Source: Amphirosellinia nigrospora (Eukaryota > Ascomycota > Sordariomycetes > Xylariales > Xylariaceae). Taken from it: a stretch of DNA of 64,000 nucleotides. Both the position numbers and the translations under genes were made by a program. The stretch lies in the NCBI GenBank assembly GCA_004123355.1, contig SCHM01000004.1:6909017-6973016 (forward strand), given 5' to 3'. The notes under the pieces were generated by a model that was not told where the DNA came from, ran no database searches, and saw only the letters and a list, made by a program, of their open reading frames with translations. Below are positions 23,872 to 36,200 of this stretch, one piece after another. Position 1 is the first letter of the stretch. Each line of letters begins with the position of its first letter.

Positions 23872-26800
23872 TGGGAGGTGGGAGGTGGTGGATGCGCCGG
23901 CTGCTGTTAGGCTACTGAACCCAGCAGCGAAGCGTGCAGGACCAAGGTGCAGCGTGCAGAATGCAGAATGCAGAATGTAGGTACCCGCAGTAGTGTGCTG
24001 TAGCGTGTGTAGGTCCTAGACAGGTAGGTGTGGACGGCTTGGATCGTGGATGGTCGAACGTGAGCAATGCAATGGTGCAGGTGGTGCTGGCATTGGGTGG
24101 TGTGGGTTGTGGGCTCTGCTGCTCTTTTGAGTCGACGGCGGGCAGGTCGACCACTGCAACGCCAGTTCCTCGACCGGAGCAGAGGCCCAGTGAGGTGGCC
24201 CACTGCCCAACCTCTGCACACCAAACAGATACACACCGTACCCTGTGTGCAGCCAATACAGCGACGTGGAGTGGTGGAGTGGTAGCACGGGGACGCAAGG
24301 GCCAAGCCAAGCACAGTGCATCAACACGCCTGCCGGAGGCCCTGGCCTGACCCTGTGGCCCGCCTGTGCTAGTGGGCAGTTTAGGCCCAAAATAGGCGCA
24401 GGGCACCACCAAGACAACTGGACATCTGCAGCTCCAGCACAGTACATGGCACAATGCGTGCCTCCAGGATCTCTGTCCAGGATTTATTCTTCCCGCCGTC
24501 GGTTTGCTCTTTTAGCCCTTTCTGGGCCACGTCGAGGCGGTCTAGCCTCGAGCGGTTAAGCGTGTTTGTATCGCGGCCAAGCTCAGGCACTCCCGCATTC
24601 CACTCCTTTCCCCATCCAGCCTGATTGAACCACCCAGTCCGACTTTTTCCTCTCGTTGCATGTCGCCTGTTTCAAACCACAACGCCGTACCATACTGTGC
24701 CTGACCTTCGCGGTACCTCCCGCCGTAAATGTTTTTTTTTCCCTTCCCCTTTGCTCCTCCGTCCCCTTTAAAAGACCGTGACCGATCGGACACCGGCCAT
24801 GTTCATGGTCCACGTACTATTAGTTTAGTATGTAAATAGTACACACAAGCTGGCATCTTTTGCGTTCAAATGCCGGACTACCGCTGACCGCTCGGAATCC
24901 CTCGAACCTACCAACACGTACTATTCGGATTACTTAGGAGGTATTGTAGGTATTGATTGGTGTTGATGCCGCACGTGTGCCATACCGTACGGCGTAAGTA
25001 CTGCTGCATGCTTGCGCCACTTGCCCCTGATCTGATTGTCAATTGTTTACACCCGAGTTCCTATGAGGAACATCTACCGCACCTAGCACGAGAGTACTAC
25101 CTATACGCAAGTAGGTGATACCATCCTATCTATAATACGTATATGTGTAAGTTGGTATATCATAAAATCATGAAATAGCTGACCACTTTCGTCTACATCG
25201 TTAAGATTCTTCAGGCAAGTGCCCTTGTCTCCATACCAAACACTGTTGTGTTTTTCACATCCGCTTCAGCCGGCGCCAGATAAGGCAAGGCGATGCTGGC
25301 GAAGCTAGGGCCATGTCTTGCATGTGAGTACCTAGACTGGGAAGAGAATGGCGTGGCGTGAAGCTTACCCGGCCGCTAGACGGACCGCTTGTATTTTTTT
25401 ATTTTTGCTCGGCTTGGCGAAGTTGATCGTCAGTTTCTCCTCACGTCACTATCGCGCGCGTCTTTTCTCTCTCCCACTCCCCAAATACGTTAGTGGCTGG
25501 CTGTCCTACAGTACGTAGTACCTCTGCGATGGGGTGTATACCCCCCAAGACCGGGTCACAGTATCCTCTCAACTACAGAATTTGGCCACCATCGTCATGA
25601 TCGACTAGGTACGCTGCGAGAATAAATACACCAAGGTACACTACGAAGCGCGGTCAGTACTGCGTGGGTTTACATCGCCCATCGAGTTTTGTCAATTGAT
25701 CAGGCGCCCATCCTCTGCTTGCTTTACATTGCATATCCTCCCCAATCTTCGGATATCAGCATTGCCGACGGATCTATGATTTGAGGTTAAAAAAGTCCTA
25801 CAGCGCTTGGGATCAAAAGCCCGCAGCCGAGTGACACAGCCGGACGGGATATTCCTGTGGCAACAACCACTTGCACGACAACCGCCCAATCAGCATCGTG
25901 CCAAGCCCTCTCGTTGACTGCTTTGAACGCAAGGAAAGGGGGCTCGGCGCCACAATACAAATACTCATGCCTAGCCCATTCTCGATAGCGCGTCATACCC
26001 GTCCGTCTATGGCCACCAAGCCATCGTCAACTCTTACCCTGTTATCATGTCTTTCTATCTCAAGTATATTCAATGCTTTTGGCTTGTCCATTACAGACAC
26101 GAGATGTGTCGTTTAGACTGGGGCAGTTTAAAATATTTATACTATCTCGTCAGATAATAATGTCGGCAACAATCACTCACTTTATAATAACGAATGTATA
26201 TTTTCCCGCATTCTATACTACACACGCGGAGGAAGAGGAAAAGAAAAGATAACCCAAGTGTTTGCCAAGCTGCTGACAGGAACACACAAAAATCTAGCCA
26301 CAGCCTCTACCTCGTATAGGCGAAGCATCGGTGGCATCCGGTCAGGTATCCCTGCACTTTTTTGTCTATGGTGCCAGTAGCGCGTCCTATGTGGCCAGAA
26401 TTGTGGCCGTTCTAGGTCGTACCAGACCGTGTGATGCATCAGCTTAGTGGTCGACTTGCTCGATTAGGACGACTGGTTCTTGAAACATCTTGCTATTCTC
26501 TGCTCGCACATCATTCCACCAGCCGTCCTGTGACTGATGACTAACTATAATGCTATATCTACAATGTAGCATATGACGATATTTTGTGCTACGTGGTTAA
26601 CAAAAAGCACTCTCGTACGTTGGTAAATAAATAAAAATTACGAACTATTCAGCGTCCCGCCGTCTTCTTTCTACAACAACGCGTCTTTCTGCGTACGCTA
26701 TGATTCATATCTGAGTCGCGTCGTAGGCACGTCTGCAGATACCATGATACTCGGCACTATAATCGACTTACATAGTACAGCACGTCCACCTGCATCTTGA

Positions 26801-29440
26801 AGCTTTAGCTGACGCCCACTTACGGAATGTCCCGGCTTTTTCATCACATATTCTCCCAATGCAACACTACATTTCCGAACCTTTTAATGGAAAGGACGAC
26901 TACTAGTGTACATATCTCGCGAATCACATTTGGTGACTCGAGAGCAAGCGGTATTCCAGAGACACATTTACGTCTACACCAACGATCCTCGGCCAGAGCT
27001 CGGGAGCGGAAAACACAAACAATCAAACAGCCAGCCCTCTATTATGCGGGGCATTTACAGTGCCCATCAGATGTATTAAACTGTAAGGACACCTCTTCCG
27101 GCTTCTGAGAAACCCTGAACGCTAGCCCCAGAGGAGGTGTCACGCGTTCTGGTTGTCCACGGCCGTACCTTGCAGCGTGCAGCCTAGCCCCTGAGCTAAA
27201 GTGCCCACTGGCAGGGTACCCCTGAAAGCCCGCCCAGGCCGCCCTCCACAAACGTCTATCTAGCTATATTCGGCGACTTCAAACAGGACGACGATTCAAT
27301 TGGTTCGCGGCATCCTCTCGGCAAATCGTGGCTCTCGCTCTCGCTCACGCTCAAGCCACACCTCGACTTTGGCTGCCGTCCATATTCGACTGATCTCTTA
27401 GTCTGCCCTAAGCCTTCGTTGATTGTGCTTAAATCTGAGGTAAGAAATCCTCCGACCTCGATCTTAGTTCTTACAGTAGAAGATTCTCACGCCACCTTTT
27501 AGAACAAAAGAAGGTACGTACTTGGCTTGGTCTAATCTATATGTAGGTACTCTGGGGTGAACGGAGCACAAACAACAAAGTACAAAAAGTGGTGTCTCTC
27601 TACTCCGTATACCACACAAAAATCTATATACTGTATCCACGGCAGTCCAGCGTCAATACAGCTGGGGCTTCGTTGCATGACCAACTACGCTTGCAACGTT
27701 GGGGCTCAATACGACACTGACACTGCAGTCGTCATTGGGCCCGCCATTCACATACAAACTAGGGCCTATACATAGTACTTGACAACAAGCTGAGTTGGAT
27801 CCTGTGCTTCCATCGAGCATAAGTCACTTCATGTTGCCTTGCACATTGTACATTGCAGGCCGTGACATTGGCCCGCGTCAAACGGCTCACACCCGACGGC
27901 TGCAATATGTGGATCTAATTAGCAGCGAGACAGAAACATTTTTGCGGCGTTTTGGGGTATGGTAGCAGTAGCCCAACACTATCTACGGCAGGCTACATCT
28001 TATAGGAATACCTAAGGGAATGTAGATCCGCAGCTCAAAGTGCTCAGGTAATAAATAATAAGCTCTCAACCCGGCCAGCTTATTCGAAGCTGATTCCCAA
28101 GGTCACGTCCATCATTGTTTGTCCGAATAACTTAATCCTTGACATTGCATTGAGTGGTAGTATTCCTTTCGCTAATGCGTCAGGGCACGGCATGTGGGCG
28201 TTCATCCCATTAGAAATATGGTACCATAAAGTATAGGGTGGTTGTCCAGGTTGGTGGTGCATGAATTCAATTGGGTAATGCACCAATGATCGTGAACAAG
28301 CTGGACAATACCCCATGTTCCTGCAGATAGATCAGCCTGAGGGTCGAATGCCCGGGTCGCATCTATCGAGTTGCAGTCAGCGACAAAGCGCTACCACGGG
28401 CAATGCGCAAGTGGTAAGTGGTTTATTTTCCCCACACAGCCCAACATTCCAGACCCAAGTGCCGAAGAAAAAGCTCGCGCGATCTAACCTGCCTACCTTA
28501 CGCCCGGCCTAATCCAGCGTCTGGTCTATCTAGCCTGGGCTGTCGACCGGACCCTGTCTACCGATTCTGCATGGCACTGACTATTGACACCAACATGGCA
28601 CGAAGCACTTTTTGTCCTGCCAAGACTGCCCTACTCACAACCCAAACAGGGAGAGATCGACGATCAGCCGGGGGGCTGCATCGAGATCCCACCAAAGAGC
28701 GAATCCAATGCCGCTAAGTAGACTTAATAAATCATATCCTATTACTCTTATCATGCCACATGTCTAGTCAGTCTAGTATACTCTGTAGATATGTGCCTGG
28801 GTATGCACACTCTATCGTGGTCTCCCAGCTGCCCGGTCCAAAAAAAGGGGCTGCGACCCTGCGGACTGGAAGGGGTCCATTTATCCCGCCATTGCGTGAT
28901 AAGTAGAAAGCCTGCCGCGGATAACATTGGTCATATCTCAATCCAACGTTTTGCGACAAAAATCAATAACAGTTGTACCGATTAGGACCAATTACGTCGC
29001 CTCAGACTACGCTCTAGCCTAAATGGCCCAAAGGGGTTTCAGGGCTGATTGATAAAGATCAATCAACATCCCGGCACCTCGCTTAATCATAGCAAGACTT
29101 TTTATTCCCCTAGTTTGCTTTCCCCTCTCTCCTCCTCCTCCTCCCCCCCGAGGCCAGGCTGTCAATGTACCCCGTGATCGGCCTGATTCTCTCCCCATCC
29201 TGTCTACGTAGGTGTATGGTTGATCTACTCGTAAGTGTATATAAATAAGTTATTCTCCACCGAAGTCCTAGCACGTGTCGAAGAGAAGCATCTGAAACAA
29301 GTTCGAGAAGCGCCAAGCCCCGCGACTCAGTCCGCGCGGCTCTAATTGCCTGTTTAAAAGCGGCTCTACGTAGGCAGTCTAGCGCATTCCATTCGCGACG
29401 GCTCGCTCGTGTTGTGATTATGCCCGGGTGTGTGTACGCA

Positions 29441-29469
29441 CAACAACACTACCCGGGTTAGTGTTGCTG
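29441..29469. other. 29-bp near-perfect palindrome centred on CCCGGG
   Basis: The arms CAACAACACTA and TTAGTGTTGCTG are complementary apart from one base and a one-base offset. It could be a dimeric regulator site or cruciform; no function can be assigned. Confidence 0.5.
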
Positions 29470-30648
29470 TTTGCTTCAGAGGTTCCCCGCTCGTAGATCC
29501 GGCGTGGTGGTCGCTATGCTTTTTTCGGTGTCATGACTAATTGGTTCCTGGACTGGTGACACGGCTCTTCACACGGGTTTCATGTGCGGTGAGGCGCATA
29601 GTCTCTTGAGGCTGAAGGGGTATTTTTAGATTCGCGCGCATGATGATGTACGGCGCAGGCTATATCATGAAACGATATTAACTGTATTTGAGGGTAGGTT
29701 CGCCGCACTACTGGGAGAGACTTAAAGTTGAGACTTGAGACGAACCGGTCATGATGTGATACACGCGTAAGACAGAATTGTGTTGTTAGGACCTCGCAAG
29801 TCCGAGTATAGGGCCTATATTGACATCTGTTGCGAGTTTGGTGGTCTCCATGAGCTAGCCCTGGCTATATATATTCAGTCTCTTTGCTCTTCAGGTCTAT
29901 CTTGGAGCTCGGGTCACGTATCGTGAGATTAGGTGATGCCTTGTCACGGGAGTTGGTAATGCTAAAATGGCAATTATAAGCATGAATTATAAGCAGGAAA
30001 ATGATTATCTATGTCACGGAGTCACCACAGACAAAAAGGATCATCTGTAAATAATGATATTGCATTCGCAGAGGTAGATTTAGAGACCTTCGCGCAACGA
30101 CAAGTAAAGGTTACTAAGCTTGCTAATGAAACTAAGATCAAGCCAAGTAATGTATGCGAGTGGGCTGAATAAGCATACCTATACAGCGACCCATTTCATT
30201 AATGCACACAGAGAAGCAAGCTACCTCGCGTGTATAGGTAGATAAAGCCTTCCCTGCTATACAGTAGTTGAGTTACGACATCGCTCTGTCTACGGTGGTA
30301 GTTCTTGATTCTGTTGGTCTCCATGGGTCTCTGTTCCTGTAGTATACAGCTGGATATTGAATGAAAAACATGCCCTCTATCTGGCAGCTGGTTACCCGAT
30401 TTCCAAGGCTTACTTGCTACCAGCGGAATTAAATGCTCTGCCTCTTCAGGGGTTACTGGGATTTTTAAAAAGAGTTTTGCACTAATAGAAGCCGAAAGAC
30501 TCATAGTTGTGGGATCGACCCGTGGTGAGGGCTCCAGACCGGGGATCTCTCCAAGTCTTGATGACTGAGTACTCAAGGAAATAAATTACATGAATCTCAG
30601 AACAACGCATTCCTGTCTCGACACAATCCGTTCCCTAAGCTCGCAAGG

Positions 30649-32638
30649 TTACAGCTCAATCTTCCTCCCAAACCTCGCCACCTCCCTTACCTTCTTCGTT
30701 CCCATATATCTATCCTTCACTTTCACATACTCCGACAATACCCTGGATGGTCCTGCCGTCGTGAAAAGAATATTGAACATCGTGCCCGCCCGTCCCTGTC
30801 GCTCAAACAAGATATCTAGAAACTGTCGGCACCACGAGGACCCGTTCCCCAACTCAATGTCATTTAATCCATCAATGACGCAGTACATCAGCATAGGCGT
30901 GCGATCTAGCAACGCCCGTAGTACTTCCAGACTCGCGCCCCATGATCCATCCCCCCCTTTAAATTTGCAAGGTTTTCTATGCTGATATCCAACTCTTGTT
31001 CATCGCCGCCAAACTGGAGTAGCTGGTGAATCAGACTGTAGACTACTCCTATCAACCCTACTTGCTCAATGCTCATTCCCGCCCGCATTTTGTCGTTCTG
31101 CGGCCGCTGGCAAAAATGCGAGATGAGCGGCGTCTCCGCCTTCCACGCCGATGTCACGACTGCCAGCGCAGCCGCTCGCGCGCTCGTTACCACCCGACCT
31201 CGTAAGGGCTGGATATCCACAATGTGCCTGGCTCCACGTCTTCAAGCATCCAAGTACGTAGCTTGTGAAGAGCACCGTCCTCGGTTATCCAAGAGTCTCT
31301 CCCTGAGCTTAATAGGCCGGGACCTTCGTCGCCGATGACAAAGGTCTTGATGTTGTTGCCGTAAGTGCGGGCCTCCGCACGTCTTGTGCTAGAGGAGGCT
31401 ATTTCTTCGATCTCATGTGTCGGCTCGACTGCGGGGCGGCCTGATTTCGCTGTTGATATGGTCCCATGTGGGTTGCCGCTGTTTGTCAAGGTCGTCTCCA
31501 TGAGCACTAGCATCCGACGTCCAGCTAAGGTTTCCAATGATTCGTAGTCTCGCCTCTGGCGTTGCAATTCGGCCCTCAACTCCGAATAATCGCTGCTGAG
31601 TATAGCAATCCTAGCGATGCTGCTGATGGAAGCCTCACGATATAGTTCGTTAATGCAATCCTCTATGTCCTTCGTCGCATCGGTACATCCCTTCTTTAGG
31701 TTCTCGTTAAAGCTGGAGAATACTCTGGAATGCTTGGAATGTAGATACCACTGTATAGTGTCACGATAAAACTGGAACATGCGAGCGTAGATACTGGCAA
31801 GCCTTTTTCTCAGTCGACGCGTTTTTATAACCTTGATGAGATCTGAGCATGTGGCAACCTTATCAGAAATATTTGCAACGGATTTAGATAATGTTTCAGC
31901 GATGTCAGTATGATTCTTGGCTGCCTAGCGTGGTTGGTTAGTTCTAAACTGCTCGTGCACCTTGCTTTCATCTCTTACCTTCACTAGGCAGGAAAGACTT
32001 CCGGCTAATACCGAGGTGTAAACGTTTTGCGACGGAAAGATTGTGAAGAGGCTCTTGTGGTCGTCAAGAGTACCACATATTTTCTTGAAACCATCATATA
32101 TCTGTTTGACAAGTGCTCAGCATGATAGGTGCGATCATTTGGAGTTTGACTCACAGGCCCATGGCTTTGCTTCCAATCCTTCTCCAAATTATCGATGGAC
32201 GCCTTGAGCTCGTTGAAATCACGGACGGATATTTCGAGTACTTCGATCGCCTTGGTTTTCGCTGACTTGGTTGATATGCCTAGGCGTTGCATCAATGAAG
32301 GTTTCATGTTTTCGTAAAATTCATCAACCACCAGCTGCAACGCCTCCTTAGCAATTTCCGCAACATCGAAATCTTGTGATCTGTCATTATCAGATATGAA
32401 CCATAGTAGGCTAAGAGATGGCCTCACGAAGTGTTGGTATCCGTTGGATCTTCGTAGAGTAGGCGCATTCGCCTCCTTTCCTCTATATATTGTTCTGCGT
32501 CTATCTCCGCTTGGGCTGATTTGGTCGACCGCTCCAGTTCGTTGGTCCCGTCAGTTGGTCCGTGAACTGGCGAATCATAACCCTGCCCTCAAACCTCTCA
32601 ACTTCGAACGCATCGAGTGCCAAACTCGAACTGGCCAT
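30649..32638 (-). CDS. DUF7708-type fungal protein with a NACHT-like core lacking a P-loop
   Basis: The start at 32638 gives MASSSLALDAFEVERFEGRV. An N-terminal helical region with RPSLSLLWFISDND leads into the DUF7708-like part (YDGFKKICGTLDDHKSLF, ARMFQFYRDTIQWYL, CINELYREASISSIARIAIL). The introns are at 32102-32154 and 31925-31978. The C-terminal half follows the NACHT pattern: TLWISSPYEVG where Walker A would be, LISHFCQRP, LIGVVYSLIHQLL, a Walker B-like MYCVIDGLNDIE and a sensor-like FNILFTTAG. The GxxGKS lysine loop is missing, so nucleotide binding is doubtful. Frame breaks near 32540, 32425 and 31193 (plus-strand C3) and near 30925 are each fixed by one added base. It is divergent from the AAA+ gene, 611 bp away. 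The family function is unknown. I infer a degenerate STAND-like protein. Confidence 0.7.
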
Positions 32639-33249
32639 CTTGAACTCGATGTTTGTTATAGTTATATTTATAGAACAGAGTAGGCCACCTTTGCAAGAAA
32701 TTGCTACCAGGATTGCTTGCCAAACGTGATGTACAACGGCTCGCCTCTCACATATTGCGACTCTAAATGTTGCACTTGTAGCCTAATTCGCCACTCATAA
32801 GCGAATTACAGCAATAAATGACACTAACGTCACCACACTGCATGCAGTCGCCTCTGAAGCCTACCTTATCTTGATTTCTCATTGGCTAAGTCTCAATCGG
32901 AGGTTAGGGTGGGGGAAGTCTTACTGCTGAAGGAATTTTTCATGCTTCAACATCTGTCAGCAAGCCCCGTCTGTGTAGATAGCAAGCTGAATATAGGTAT
33001 TTCCCCTCTTTAGGAATGTGATTTGACGTAATGAGGCCGTGGCGCTCAAGGCGACTCGACTCGACTCTGCCGAGTGCTTGCCACGCTATTTTGAGATACC
33101 CCCAGCTTCCTTGATATCTTTATCTCTCCTTCTTCCATATCAACAAGGCTCTGACCATTTCTGCCCCTCTTCGCGAAGATTGAGTCCGATTTCATTACTT
33201 ATCTTCCCTTTCATCAACCACTAAGGGTTCACGTCCGTTGCCATTTACA
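32639..33249. other. Divergent intergenic promoter region
   Basis: These 611 bp separate the start codons of the DUF7708 gene (-) and the AAA+ ATPase gene (+). They may be co-regulated; no specific binding site was identified. Confidence 0.4.
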
Positions 33250-36200
33250 ATGACTAGCCACGAAGCAAATAACTCTGTTATCGAAACCCCAGTACCCTCT
33301 AATGGAGAGTCCGGTGCTTCCACGATAGATACTTCACCTATTGGAGCGACCTCTACTCATATTGATGACCTCGGAAGTTGTGACCTGCCAGAAGATCCGG
33401 GAAGCGCTAAGCTTTTGTTCTGTTACCGAGAAACTGGCCTTTTCTAACATCCATAAAGCCAATGTCGTCACGAATAACCCACCCAACCTTCGGATCGCGG
33501 TAGGGACAGCAGAACTCATTGTTCCAGTTGGAGATTCTAGGGCTAAAACCATCGATGCGAGGAACGAGGAAGCGAACATATCAACTAATGAAGAAAATCG
33601 CCCGGAGATAACCCCTTACACAAAAAAAAAGTTCATAACTGTGCGGCACTATGAAGGGGACTTCTTTAAATTACCGTGGGATCTCTGTCAGACGCGCGAG
33701 GTCCGCGGCATTCTATACCTCTATTTTTTATTGCTAACTTCTTACAGGGTATGGAAAACCTCGTCAAGGTCACCTATGAGGACGAAACGGCAAAAAACGA
33801 TATCACGAATGGCAAATACAAGATTTATACCGTTGATGGAAATCGAATCGTTCGCGATTGGTGGGACATGTTAGTACAGCCAGACTGGAAAGTCGTCATC
33901 CGTCTTGATTCGCGGAAAGGGTCCGGCGGTGCTTCCTTGCCAGATCCTGCCTCTAATTTTGACCACTGCTCTGATGATGTGTTACACGGATTTTCAGCCC
34001 TCGTTTATTTGTTCCCTTTTGGGTTATATTGGCTACACAGGCCCAACGGAGGTCCGTTAGGGTAGCCCGAAATCTGTGTATATATAGGCTAGTCAGGTCC
34101 CGAGTCCTCTAGAAAAGAATCTGGAGAACAAAAGGTCCTTTAACGCCATAGCCAATTATTAGATCTGAAGGAATGAAGCTATTCCTAAGCCCTTAAATAG
34201 AGCCCTTGTGATAGATAATTGGCTACCACTCGAAGCCCCTCTTCCCTTTCGCAAAACGAAAAGTACCCCCCTTTTTCGCGCTAGCTTGACCAGGCCTTGC
34301 GACGAGAAATATTGCCTAGTGCCTACTCCGCGCTAGCGAACAAGTGCTTCGATTAACTAAGTCTACAAAAAGAATTACCCAAGAAGAATTACCTCTCCCG
34401 CGCTAGCTATCGGATAACTTCTCGATTCGACCAGGTTATGCAGGATAAAATATTAAAAGCAAAAACCTCGAATTACGCTAGCATAACCAGGTCCTGCGAT
34501 AAGGTACCCAGACCTACACCCCCAGGCATAGACCTACATACCCAAGCACAGACCTACACCCCTAGGCACAGACCTACACCTATATACCTATACATAGACC
34601 TATACACAAACCCTTTCCTTTATTGCGCTAGCATTGCTAGGTCCTGCAAAATATAAACCACGAATCTCGAGGCGAGCCTTAAGAAGGAGGAGGATAGTAT
34701 CACACGGATTTTCAGCCCTCGTTTATTTGTTCCCTTTTAGGTTATATTAGCTATACAGGCCCAACGGAGGTCCGTTAGGGTAGCCCGAAATCTATGTATA
34801 TATAGGCTAGTCAGGTCCCGAGTCCTCTAGAAAAGAATCTAGAAAGCAAGAAGTCCTTTAACGCCATAGCCAATTATTAGATCTAAAGGAATAAAGCTAT
34901 TCCCAAGCCTTTAAACAGAGCCTTATAACATAATGGTCGAGGCGAATCTAAAGAAGAAAAGCAAAATAATGGGACCGTTCGTGCACCAAAAATTACCTAC
35001 AAGATCTCATACTACTCGTCGTATGGGCCTTACGGGCAGGGACCACTACTTCGTAGCTTCTCCTATGATAAGGCTGTCGTACTGGAGAGGCCAAGTTCCA
35101 AAGCCGACGAGTTTCGTGTCCTCGAGGAGAAGACAGCCGTGATAGTTGCACGGGACAGCGAAGATTATTACAAGAAGGGTATCCTGGGCCAGAAGCCTAA
35201 ATTGGATGTTGGCGACATGGTGGGCAGGAAAAGCTTATGCATCCACTCGCCGTTTTTACTAAACATACTGCGGTCAATCATCAAGTACTCCTCGTCAAAA
35301 ACGTCTGGAAATAACGCAGATGAGTTGGAGTATGGTGAATTTTCATATCCCTATGCAGACCTCTTTTACCACAAGGAGGACCTACTCAACAGCAGGAATA
35401 ACTACTGGGCCACGAGCGAATCACACATCTGAATACAATGCGGTATGTGATCGCCACATCGACTTTTTACTCGAATATCTCGAAAACGAGCCGATCGTCC
35501 AGCAAAAAGCGTCGGAAGAGAGATGGGCTAAGAAGACACCAACGACAACTTTTGCAGGATTTTGGCTGCTGATGAAGCCAGGGTCCGATGTGTACGTCGA
35601 AGAGGATGGACAGTTAAACGCGTACGTGGTTGACAGGGTGTCTGGTGGTATTAACTTTGAACCTCATGGCCCATCGTCTGTCAAGATTGAGAGTTATGTA
35701 ATTCGTGTGTGGAATATGGTATACGATGGGCAAGTGTTCAGACGACAAGCTAAAAGCATTGAGGTGCCGGCGTTTGACAATGAGAGAGACATATTGTCGC
35801 TACCGGTGTTCCCGGTGATGTTTCAAGACAACAAAGATGGTGGTGCACGGAAGAAACAGCTTATCGACCGCGGGAAGAAGGCTTTTCAATACTCTAAATG
35901 CCCTATATTCTTAGAGTACACCGGTTTAGGCCTTAAGCCAGGTTGGAAAAAAGTGAGCGGCTGATGAAGCGTCGAGACGGATCTATTTGATTGCCTTGCT
36001 AATAGCCTCTTTAGTACAACCGAGCCCGAGTGATAGTTGAGCATGAAACTCAACCATGGAATGAAATCGGATTCACGGAACCGGAGGAAGTCACAATTGA
36101 TGCTGGAAGACCGCCTGGAGCACCTATGATACCTGGGCCACCTGTGGCACCTTGGGTATTGCGAATGCGCCATATAGAACTTGACCCAATGTACACATGG

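Larger units (their letters stand above)
23179..30648. other. 7.5-kb gene-poor interval upstream of the homeodomain gene
   Basis: I could not support any protein gene here. The first 1.6 kb is rich in purine tracts and simple repeats, a plausible long 5' UTR/promoter of the homeodomain gene. ORFs of 60-180 codons in the interval overlap each other in several frames, show no family motif and have no consistent exon structure. A 125-codon minus-strand ORF at 30199-30576, just past the end of the DUF7708 gene, is also unrecognised. A long regulatory region or non-coding RNAs are possible but not shown. Confidence 0.35.
33980..34930 (+). mobile_element. Compact non-autonomous LTR element (TRIM-like) inside the AAA+ gene
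   Basis: Two direct repeats of 234 and 233 bp flank 484 bp with no coding capacity. The 5' LTR begins TGTTACACGG and ends TGATA; the 3' LTR begins TATCACACGG and ends TAACA. A TG...CA ancestor explains both. A purine-only tract except for two T residues (34681-34697) lies directly before the 3' LTR, as a polypurine tract should. The flanks TGATG (33975-33979) and TAATG (34931-34935) are a 5-bp target duplication differing by one G-to-A transition. The primer-binding site is unclear: TGGCTACCACTCGAAG starts 5 bases after the LTR. Confidence 0.88.

Noticed and set aside
23907-24813. Several ORFs of 100-180 codons on both strands
   Set aside because: They overlap in multiple frames, are Cys/Pro/Arg-rich without family motifs, and occur in GC-rich repeat-bearing sequence upstream of the homeodomain gene.
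30199-30576. 125-codon minus-strand ORF just past the DUF7708 gene
   Set aside because: No recognisable domain, no start context and no evidence that it continues the upstream gene; mentioned only as an unassigned ORF.
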